From positions 434,001 through 498,000 of the forward strand of contig JAYJMM010000009.1 in NCBI GenBank assembly GCA_037349105.1: a DNA stretch of 64,000 bases, written 5' to 3'. Made by a program: the position numbers and the translations under genes. The notes beneath the pieces are model-generated. The model was not told the origin of the DNA and did no database searches. It worked only from the letters and a program-made list of their open reading frames with translations. Below are positions 55,325-64,000 of this stretch, piece after piece. Each line of letters opens with the position of its first letter. Position 1 is the stretch's first letter. Source of the DNA: Limnomonas spitsbergensis (Eukaryota; Chlorophyta; Chlorophyceae; Chlamydomonadales).

Positions 55325-56698
55325 ACCAACTCTGCCGCCCGCTCGGACAACACTGCCTCCTTCGCGCACAAATGCAGCCCCCCTCACCGAGGTCACATTC
55401 CCCGACGACTCACCTAGATGTGCCATCAAAGGTAGGACTAACAAAGGGCAGGAGAAGACGCATGATATTGAGAGAACAAAACAAAATAAGATGGCTCCCA
55501 AAGGATACGTACGTAAGCTCAAAAATAAGCAAACCAAGCGCAACATTGCCCTACCGCACACAACGGAAGGAAAGAAACCGAAAAAACTGTTACAGGCCCT
55601 CATTTTATCATATATCACTACCTCAATCACTGACACGCCCAAACCAGCTAAGCAAAACACAAGGGTGAAACAGATCTTGAAGAACAGGCTTGACCAAGAA
55701 AATACAAGCCTACCACGCCAACCAAGTGCTCCACCCCACGGAGAAGATCAAACAGCCTGCCAACCGGCTGCGTTGCGCATAATCACAGCCAATGTCCAGG
55801 GTGCTTACACTGCAAAGTACGACATAGAAATGACCATCCAGCAGCATAACCCAGATATCCTCGTACTCACCGAGACAAACATGCTCCCCAAGCGGGAAAA
55901 AACCAGATGGTTGCAAGAAGCCCTACAGGGGTATCAATACTGGGCGTGTACACACAGCGAACAAGGCAGAGGCTTGCGAGGGGTCATCATTGCCATCAAG
56001 GAACACATTGCAGTGTTGGGCAAGGCCACCCGAACAGAAGGCGACTATTGCAATGGGAGAATTCTGAACGTTGCCATCCACCTGCCCCACTCCAGGCCCA
56101 TCAACATCACAGGGGTCTATGCGCCGGCTGGTTGCTCGCCAGAGGAGGAGACAGAGAGACTAAAAATGTACAACATACTCACGGAAAGCATGCGAGAAAC
56201 TGCAACCCTTCTTGCCATATTATGCTAGGCGACTGGAATGCAACGCTGCTTGAAGGTGACAGGAGCAGCGGACACACCTACCACAAGGATGAGCCACACA
56301 GGAAATTTGTTAAAGCAGTTAAATTTCCACATCTAGAAATGACCCTTAGCCCTCGACCCCACTCCTACACCCACGTAAACAGCACTACTGAGTCCCAGAC
56401 GACCAGCAGAATTGACGATATTCTCACAAACCTGGATATGGGCATCATCAAAAGTAAGACCAATGTCCTCCAAATAGGAACCCAATCAGATCACACACCC
56501 CTGCTAGGCATCATTGAGCTGAGAAACACAGGGATTTTCATCCCCACCATAAAAAAACAGCCCACACGCCCCTCCACCCGGGTCCTGGTCCGCCCTATCA
56601 GCCTCACCGACAAGACAGCATTCGCCAACAAAATCTCCACCTTCTCAGAGGGTATCGCCGGTGAGACTCGAGACCTACACCAGAAATGCAGCTGGTAA
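55269..56698 (+). pseudogene. LINE APE-type endonuclease, frameshifted
   Basis: Frame 55269-56228 starts with a Pro/Lys-rich linker, then LRIITANVQG and PDILVLTETNM (metal-binding Glu). Near 56220 the frame shifts to the one ending at 56698, which carries GDWNATL, SRIDDIL and QSDHTPLLG. All APE signature residues (N, E, D/N, D-H) are visible. In LINEs this nuclease nicks target DNA to prime reverse transcription. Confidence 0.85.
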
Positions 56699-57993
56699 TT
56701 AAAGAAAATATCCAGCCATACTTCGACAGGATTGAGTCCGAAGACGGGAAGACAAGCAATCGCCTACCCACTATTCAGGGACAAAATGCGGCGGTAAAAG
56801 TGAATGAGCTAAGTGAACAACTGTTGAGTGCTCTACAGAAGACACAAGCGATTGCCTTACAGACATGCGAGTGCAAAAACACTAACCCCTCTGGCACCCA
56901 CCTCCGCTCACGGGTTTTGTCCCGAAAAAGAGTAATGCTATGCAAGCACTTTCATGCCTGTCGTGAGATTAGAAATGAAGTCCGCAATACTGCTATCGAC
57001 ACAACTACAGGGATGCAAGAAATCATAGCTAACCAAACCAATCTTCCCAGCGGTATGGAGAAGAGACTGCACAAAGCCACAACCTTGGAGACAAACGTGG
57101 GCACGAATAAAGGGCAGATCCTCTCACAAGTCATCAGTGGCATTAGGTCCGAGATCCGGACCATGGACAAGGAACAGGACAAGCAAAATCTCGACCAAGC
57201 GATCAAAGCTACCAGAGACCTCATCAACAAAAAACCAAAGATGGCGAACAGGAACATCTTCAAGAAGCCAACCTTCGGAACCAACTACAAAGCCCTTCTG
57301 GACCCGGCCACAAACCAAATCACTGACGACCCCAAGAAAATGATCACAATTGTCGAGGAACATTTCACCAAATTGCTGACCCCATGTGCCCCCAAGAGCG
57401 GCAAATACCACCCGCATGAGGTCACACGGCAGTATCCATGGACAAAGGGCCCTGATAAATTTACCTTGGAAACGCTGGCAACCCGTCTCCCAAACCGAAC
57501 ATGGTTGCACAAAATAATCCAGCAATCCTCAGTGTTTGAAGAATGCCTACACACACTAAGTGATGGGAAATCACCGGGACCAGACGGGATCGTTAATGAA
57601 CTCCTAGAAATGATGACCTACGAGGTCAAGGAGTGCATGCACATGCTCATGATCATTATGTGGGCAACCGGTGTGACCCCAGACAACTGGAAGCAAAGCA
57701 CTACACAATTGTTGGAGAAGGGACCGGACGAAACCTTAATAGATAAGAAGAGGCCTATTGGGATGCTAAATGCCCTATACAAACTCTGGACGAGGCTCCA
57801 AACAAGGGCTATGTCCGACTACGCTGAAAAACACCTGCTTCTGAGCTCTACCCAGAAGGGGTTCAGGACAAAAGCCAGCACCATGGACCAACTTCAGATG
57901 CTAGTCATGGCGCTCGAAGATGCGCGACACACCGGCCAGAATATCTATAACCTACAAGTCGACTTCTCATCAGCCTTTAAGTCTTTAACATGA
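56686..57993 (+). pseudogene. LINE reverse transcriptase, N-terminal half
   Basis: 435 residues: a helical linker, then SDGKSPGPDGI, KRPIGMLNALYKLWTRL, STQKGFR and YNLQVDFSSAF (RT motifs 2a to A). The frame breaks at motif A where the eight bases TTTAAGTC look inserted next to an identical TTTAA, ending in a false stop. Confidence 0.88.
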
Positions 57994-59396
57994 TGGATCA
58001 CGACATTCTCCTTATGATCATGTATGACCTAGGGTTCCCCACAGATGCGGTGGATGCAGTTAAAAACCTTTACATGGGGGCAACAACCCAGGTCCGATGG
58101 GGCACAGAGCTCACTGGAAAGATCCCCATGGGGCGGGGCAGCATACAGGGGGACACTCTGTCACCCCTCCTTTTCCTCATCTACATTGAACCACTGCTCC
58201 GGTGGGCCCAAGTCGGGGCCAGGGGCTACATGTTTGGATGCATAGATGACATTAACGCTCGCATGGAGCACTCACTCAGCAATGCAGCCTATGCAGACGA
58301 CTTGTCAATGCTGACAAGTAAACTGTCGGACCTGCACGTACAAGCAAAGAAACTTAGTCTCTACTCCGACTTCGCGAAAATGAAGGTCAACACTGGGAAA
58401 ACTCTAGTATCAGGTGTCCTTTATCAAAACATCCGCACAGGACTATACGGGAACAAGGATGCTCTGGTGCAAGTAAGAAGACAACTAGAAAACCAGATAA
58501 TGGTCCAAGGACAATATGTGCAACACCTTCCCCCCATAGATCCCTTCAGATACCTCGGTGCAGAGCTCACGATGACACTAGACTGGAAGTTCCAGCACCA
58601 AAACTTGATAAAGAAGGCAAGGCAAAAGATTGAGGAGCTGCAAGCCTCACATGCCACTCCAAGACTAATTAAACATATCATTGAGACAACTATCAAGCCC
58701 TCAATCTCAAACACCTTTGGGATAACCCCATGCACGGGAGCTGACCTCCAGATTCTAGACAGCATCATGGCCACAGCCGTCAAGAAGGCGTACGGACTGT
58801 GGAGATGTGCCAACTCAGCTACCGTACACCAAGATGTCGCGTCCTTTGGGCTGGGGTGTGCATCCCTGGTGACAGAATACGCAAAGAAGAATACAGAACT
58901 GCTCATCACATCCCTACGCGATGAAGGACGCATGGGCACAGTCACTCGAAGTCTCATGGAGAAGCAGCTCAAATACATGGGCGGTTGCCCCACAGGGTTT
59001 AAAGACACCCAACAGGCTAAACATTGCATGCGGCTCAGACAACTGTCCCATATCACAGATATCAACCTGATCATCATGAAAAGCAATGTGCAACAATTCA
59101 CTGCACATACCCCGAAACTCGCCCAAGCGCTAGAACAGCTTAACCCTGCCACTGCTGCCCTCCCTGCCACAGACCCCCTCAATGCGTACACCCTGCTTCA
59201 ACCCCTGTTTCACCTGGGGATCACTCACCTAGCAGACCTGACAGAACAGGGAGGCAAGCACTTGATGGATGGGAGAGGCCTGAGAAACAGATACAGGAGA
59301 AATGTCAAAGACAAGCACATCATAGCCTTAAACAGACTCTCAGTCATGGCAAACAACGGACCGGGTGCAGACAGAGACCTGAGAGACATGATATGA
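57990..59396 (+). pseudogene. LINE reverse transcriptase, C-terminal half
   Basis: 468 residues continuing motif A: GRGSIQGDTLSPLLFLIYIE (motif B), AAYADDLSMLT (catalytic YADD near 58289), MKVNTGKT and FRYLGAELT, then a thumb-like helical region. Ends in a TGA that is in frame with the next ORF. Confidence 0.9.
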
Positions 59397-59408
59397 AAAA
59401 GAAACACG

Positions 59409-61361
59409 GTGTTGAGCCTCCCAAAGGATCAAAGAGAGATACACGAGGGAAACATGTACATCACTGCTATAGCAAGAATCTCCATGCCAACAGAAACCAT
59501 GTTCCAGGCTTCCCTTCACCCCGACCAGACACTGATCACCCTGTATCTGAATACCAAGGACATCGGCATTCCAAAAGCAAAAGAAACAGAGAGACCGGGA
59601 GACCTCGCTGATACCCCAGACCCCACACAGCAACAAGAGGGCACAGCAAACCTGACTGGACAGCAAGGCAGCAAGAAGAAACAGCACTGGCGCAAGGACC
59701 CTACCCTCCATAGAGACAAGAAAAGACAAGAATGCTCGTCAACTACGAGCCTACCGAAAGAGATTGCGGCCCCACGCAGAAAGTGCCAGACAACAGAAAC
59801 ATGCCTATGTACCAGACATGACTACAAAAGGAAGGAGGCAGAGCGCATTTTTGCATTTGCCAAAAGCAAAATATCAGAAGGAGAAAGGGCGGCAACAGTC
59901 ATACAAGAGATGTATGGGCACACCAACCAAGTAGCAGCCATCACAGGCTGGAGGATGGTCACAGAGCCAAGCAAAGGACGCCACCAACGAGGGAAAGACA
60001 GAATCAAGCAAATTCAATACCAAGTCACCTGGCACCCAAGCATCATTGATGAATGGGCCATCCCATACCACAGCATGGTAGGGTACACACCAGAGAAGAG
60101 AGAGGCTTCTTGCCGGAAGACTCTTGGACTTGGTCAAGACCTGCATGCCCACGATTGGGCAGGTGTTGCAGCATGCGAATGTTGCTGGAACCCACATAGC
60201 CTGCAGTACGATGACGCATCGGGATGCTATGACGACATCATCACATGCGATGTATGCTACAAGTACTATCATGTCCAATGCCTAGGCCAACCAGTGGACT
60301 GGAGACCCAGCGAAGACAGATGGACATGCCCGGCGTGTACACATGCAACTAGCACCACACAAGTGGAGGGGCTGGTTAAAGTCACATGGGAGCCTAGCTG
60401 GGAACCTGAAGAGATGCTCCTTACCGAAGAAAACACGGCCGCCCTCCTACGACAATGGATCTCTGAAAACCACGACCAGCCACCTGCGAGGAACTCCGAA
60501 GGCACCATGCTAGATAGGCACCTGTCTAACATGGCCCGACAAGGGTTTCACCAAAATCACAGCGACTGGGATACCACCCTGGGAGACAATATCCGGGAAA
60601 TGATAACCTTCGATATGGAGCCAATTAACCCGCAACTGGACATCCATGCTGTGACGGGAGAGTGTAAAATCGAAGTGAGAGAGTTTGAGACATGGAACCC
60701 TAAGAGTACCAGCCAAATCACGACTACAGAGATGGCATGCGTGTACAAGGGGAACGGCCGGTGCGTCGGGACAATCGCCAAAGACAGACTCGTCACCCTC
60801 AGAAGATTGTATGAACGGGCTGCATATGAAGGCATCCATGCTAAAATGATGCCTCCCCCATCCTCCTTTGAAGAGGAAGTGGTTGACCTCATCATCAGAC
60901 ACAAGGAGGGGACAAAGACACAGACCAAACAAACACAGGACAATTTCAGCATCCCACCACAATTCAGAGCGTTGATAGACACGCACTTTGGCATCTCCAA
61001 GGAACGGTTCTCTAGCCCCCTCCAAGTTCGAGATCACGCCACCACCTATTGGAGTATATACCCGAGGGACCAGGCCTTCCAAGCACAAACAAATGCCTTC
61101 CAACACAGGTGGACAGGGTACTCACATGCCTTCCCAAACCGGGATGAACCATCCCTCGAGAAAGCAGTCCGATGGGCGGTGTGGTCTGCAGAAATGACCA
61201 GGGAACCGACAGCTACTGTCTTGTACCTGCCCAGGGGGATGAAGTCGTCAGGCAAACCCTCATACCAAAAGTGGTTGGACAAATATCTGCAATACTGTAC
61301 AAGAATAGCCAGCACCAAGGAGCAACCCCGCCACCCATGCACAAATGCCACATGGACATAA
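59409..61361 (+). pseudogene. LINE region with PHD finger and methyltransferase-like domain
   Basis: 650 residues, opening at GTG in the same frame as the RT after its TGA. Residues about 255-315 hold ACECC...CDVCYKYYHVQC...WTCPAC, a Cys4-His-Cys3 PHD finger. Residues about 530-610 (ERFSSPLQVRDHATTYWSIY, RDQAFQAQTNAFQHRWTGYS, KAVRWAVWSA, ATVLYLP) resemble a domain I recall from algal retroelements related to PCIF1/N6-adenine methyltransferases, but the expected NPP(F/Y)-like motif reads AFPNRDE. PHD is clear; methyltransferase relation is inferred. Confidence 0.68.
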
Positions 61362-62371
61362 TCGTTGTGTGGAACAAAGAAGCCCAGTCCGAGCGAATCG
61401 GGTCGAAACAGGATCTTCTCATCAGACTGCTCCGCACAACCCTCGCAAAAGTAGAAAAACACCCGCAAGCCAGGGCCAACCCCCTGCTAACCGCAACATG
61501 GACCCAACCTCCTCCCCCATTGGGGAATAGGGTGGAAGAAGATCAAGGAGAGCAGAACCATGCCCAACCCATGATAGGATCACGCTCCTTCCAACAATCT
61601 CCAAGGGACACAGAAATCCCTAGCGCAACAAATGCAGACCCAATGGACGCATGCAATTACCTGGAGTGGTTCCAAGAAAACAGCGCGCTGAAGCACAATT
61701 GGAGGGAGATAGCCTACACCAATGGCAGTTGCATTGAAATCAGCCTTAAAGATGGCAGGAAAGCTCAACTAACTGGCGCTGGCGTCCACATCCCGAGCGC
61801 CACCGCCGATCAACAAGACACCACCATTAACCCGGCCGGAGAGGGTCCCACAAACACCATAAACAGAGCTGGGCTGGCAGGGATTTTTGGATCCCTGGTG
61901 AAAGAACAGACCAAAATAGCTGTTGACAGCGCCACCTCCTTGTACCAAATCCGCAAAGCCATCCGATCTCCCATGTCTCTCACCTACCACAAGCACAGAG
62001 ACCTCCTCCAGCATATCGTGGGCCAACTCCAGCTCATGGCGTCCAAAGGCAAAATAGTCGAATTCCATAAAGTGAAAGCCCACAACGGGGATATCGGAAA
62101 CGAGAAAGCCGACGGAGTAGCAAAACGGGCAGCCACTCTAAGGGGAGAATGCGATCTGACAGTACCGGTAAGCTCCGAACCCTCGCAATACGGTTCTTTC
62201 TGGCTTTTCACAAAACCTAAGGAAGAGGACCCTATTCAGGGAGAGCCGCAAGGATTAGAAGATCTGAAGGGTGCCCTGAAGACGCACATTCACGAGCGCC
62301 AAAAGCTGGGCCGATCCATCATCGATAGCGTATACTTTCAAGGGTGGCAACGGTTGCAAATCGATTGCTAA
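61172..62371 (+). pseudogene. LINE RNase H domain with altered catalytic residues
   Basis: 399 residues. The first part (MHKCHMDIIVVWN) continues the methyltransferase-like domain after a shift near 61330. RNase H follows: AYTNGSC (usually TDGS), NRAGLAGI (usually RAEL), IAVDSATSLYQI, FHKVKAHNGDIGNEKADGVA. The third Asp, the His and the last Asp remain; the first Asp and the Glu are changed to Asn and Gly. The frame is lost at 62371. Confidence 0.82.
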
Positions 62372-62929
62372 TGGGGCCCTCAGCAACAGTTTCTTTAACC
62401 ACCCAGGAGTCACTCTGGCGGAGAAGAAAACAGCCCTTAGATGGCGACATGGATGCCTTTGGAATAACAAGGTGGCTTTCAAGTGGGGCAAAAGTACCAC
62501 GGACAAATGCCCCTTGTGTGGAGAGCACGACAGTGCAGGCCATATCACAGGCGCATGCAGGCCCCCGAAATGCAAAAGATGTACATAGAGCGCCACCATG
62601 GCACAGGAAGGATTTTGCTGAGGGCTGTATCGAAAGGCAGCATGGGAGGGGACATCGTCATGGCAGACCTGGGGACGGCCGAGAAGTGTGACAGAGCAGG
62701 AGCACCAGCCATGCTGATGAATTAAGTCCCCTCGTACTCAATCCCCCACGCTGAGGCACCAGCACTTGGAGCCGTCCAAATGAAAACGAAAATGCAGCCT
62801 GACATGTTGTTCATGCAAACGACAGGACAAAATAAGGACGTTGTATTCCACATTGGGGAATTCAAGTATTGTGTCACGACGTATGGGTGCACCGCACGTA
62901 TGGGTGGCTTGTACCGCTTTTTGGTTTAG
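62370..62929 (+). pseudogene. LINE C-terminal knuckle and PD-ExK endonuclease, frameshifted
   Basis: One frame gives CPLCGEHDSAGHITGAC (62508-62558), a CX2CX8HX4C LINE-type knuckle. After another shift near 62575 the frame reads MYIERHHGTGRILLRAVSKG and stops at 62723. Without changing frame it continues with QPDMLFMQTTGQNKDVVFHI GEFKY, a PD...ExK nuclease pattern, to TAG at 62927. This is the place of the restriction-like endonuclease of Dualen/RandI. Confidence 0.7.
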
Positions 62930-62977
62930 GATTTCGTCTGTTTGTGGTACTTAGAAGATGCCTGGCTAACACCAGGC

Positions 62978-63685
62978 ATTCTTCTCTTCTTACTCAAATA
63001 ACATACCGAAGTTGAATCACCCTGCTATCTGTAAACTGTTCTGGGATTAACGTCCAACTGTGATATTTCGGCCTCTTATCAAGGCCAGGACACTGCACTA
63101 ATAGGAGATCTCTAGTTTACACTACACTGATCCTATTTCTCCAAGACCACATCATTCAGTAATAGGCCCTGATCGTTACACTGATCGAATATCTCTAGTT
63201 AACCACTACACTTATTCGTGATCTCTAGCATCAGCTTCTCTACTTCATCCATCTCAGCTCTATCTCTCGATTATACCCTACACTGTGAGCTTCAACAGTT
63301 CTATCTCTAGGTTATAATTCGACACTGTGAGCTGCTACCCAAGCCTTTCCTGGCTACCAAGTCGATTTACTGCACCAGCAGTCGATCCTCCTCATCAGAG
63401 AGTCGCCTCTTCGGCTCTACCTTTCTCATCACTTCGGCTGGATCGACTATCAAGTCCGTTCCACACCATTTCCTACTGTCAACAGTCGGCTTCAGTACAA
63501 CTAGCCCCAGCAGGAACGAGTTCACTTCGCTACTTTTGTCAACAGTAAGAGAGGAATCATCAAAGGTTAGTGCAGTAACCCGAGGATTAGTCGAGGATAA
63601 ACTGTCTGCCAGCAGTTTATCGCTCCTGCACACGCTAGTTAACCCCTATAAAGGGCACTTAGCACTCCAATAAGAAGAGAAGAAT
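62978..63685. mobile_element. Possible LTR or TIR-bounded element
   Basis: ATTCTTCTCTTCTTA at 62978-62992 and its exact reverse complement TAAGAAGAGAAGAAT at 63671-63685. The interior has repeated TATCTCTA, TACACTGATC and ACACTGTGAGCT blocks and a CCTATAAAGGGC box at 63645. It fits an LTR promoter region for the ORF that follows, or a small inverted-repeat element. Confidence 0.4.
63645..63656 (+). promoter_or_regulatory. TATA-box-like element
   Basis: CCTATAAAGGGC lies about 160 bases upstream of the ATG at 63811, a plausible core promoter for the retroelement-like ORF. Confidence 0.4.
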
Positions 63686-63810
63686 CCAGGTTCGCATCAC
63701 TTCGAATCTGCTGGCGAGTAAAAACCGGAAATAAGGTTCCTGATCGTGTTCTGTTGCCGAAAAGTGAGCGATAAGAGCAAACATATCCCAATTTCGTGTT
63801 CAACCCCTGG

Positions 63811-64000
63811 ATGAATTCCGATTCTACCCAGGGGAGGGAGCCTCCTTTACAAGAGTCTAAGCCTCTCACAGAGGCCGAGCAATTTATTCAGCAGTCGATA
63901 GCCAATGATCAGGCATTGACAGCTAGGCACGTCGCCAAAAGACTGATGGCACCGAATGCTGATAAGGCAAGGAAACAGGCTGGAGCTGAAGCACTTCATG
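63811..64000 (+). CDS. ORF open at window end, possible gag start
   Basis: From ATG at 63811 the frame stays open for 63 codons to the window edge (MNSDSTQGREPPLQ..., then KPLTEAEQFIQQSIANDQ, HVAKRLMAPNADKARKQAG). It is hydrophilic and charged with no recognised domain. Position after an LTR-like region suggests a retrotransposon gag, but this is a guess. Confidence 0.4.
   Translation, partial: MNSDSTQGREPPLQESKPLTEAEQFIQQSIANDQALTARHVAKRLMAPNADKARKQAGAEALH

Larger units (their letters stand above)
53252..62929 (+). mobile_element. Dualen/RandI-like LINE with two endonuclease domains (frame-broken copy)
   Basis: In order on the + strand: basic ORF (53252-54346), cysteine-protease-like segment (54640-55200), APE endonuclease (55774-56560), reverse transcriptase (57540-58700), PHD finger (60174-60345), methyltransferase-like domain (60990-61440), RNase H (61690-62150), CPLC...H...C knuckle (62505-62560), and PD-ExK motif (62800-62875). 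Having both APE and a restriction-like nuclease is the hallmark of Dualen/RandI elements known from Chlamydomonas; the RNase H and knuckle also fit. The reading frame changes about eight times and has stops at 59394 and 62723, so the copy is dead or the assembly has indel errors. Termini and target-site duplications were not found. Confidence 0.82.

Noticed and set aside
58424..59191. 255-residue minus-strand ORF
   Set aside because: Shadow of the reverse transcriptase coding strand.

Overview
This is a nuclear eukaryotic window, most likely from a green alga. A pyramimonadalean or prasinophyte type is my guess; I did no search. The evidence is GC-rich exons with GT-AG introns of consistent phase, many interstitial CCCTAAA (TTTAGGG-type) tracts, and a LINE with the domain set known from algal Dualen/RandI elements. 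All genes I can support are on the + strand. Well over 80% of the window is intron, tandem repeat or mobile element.

Layout. (1) 649-10739: an 11-exon UDP-N-acetylhexosamine pyrophosphorylase-like gene (UAP1 family), possibly cut at its 5' end by the window. Its nucleotide-binding G-loop is abnormal and it ends in a hydrophobic helix. (2) 10740-14188: intergenic, with repeat and retroelement scraps. (3) 14189-about 51316: an MSH4-type meiotic MutS homologue in 18 exons over 37 kb. Every exon junction I propose keeps phase, and the product runs from the start of the MSH4 family through Walker A, Walker B and the H-loop. Intron 3 alone is 16,973 bp and is almost filled by about 185 copies of an 84-bp satellite. 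(4) 51317-53251: repeat debris. (5) about 53252-62929: a broken LINE with, in order, a basic ORF, a cysteine-protease-like segment, an APE endonuclease, a reverse transcriptase, a PHD finger, a methyltransferase-like domain, RNase H, a Cys/His knuckle and a PD-ExK nuclease motif. (6) about 62930-64000: LTR-like sequence with a TATA box and an ORF still open at the window end.

The most unusual theme is that nearly every exon of both host genes is accompanied by degenerate copies of one of its own edges, often with the splice site included. In several introns these edge copies have become tandem minisatellites of about 60-95 bp. The introns therefore seem to have grown by repeated duplication across exon-intron borders, and they carry many decoy splice sites. 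Two foldback elements lie at or near 5' splice sites, one with a flanking duplication that includes the splice donor.

The two host genes have unrelated known roles: UDP-GlcNAc synthesis, and meiotic crossover formation with MSH5. They share orientation and intron style, not a pathway.
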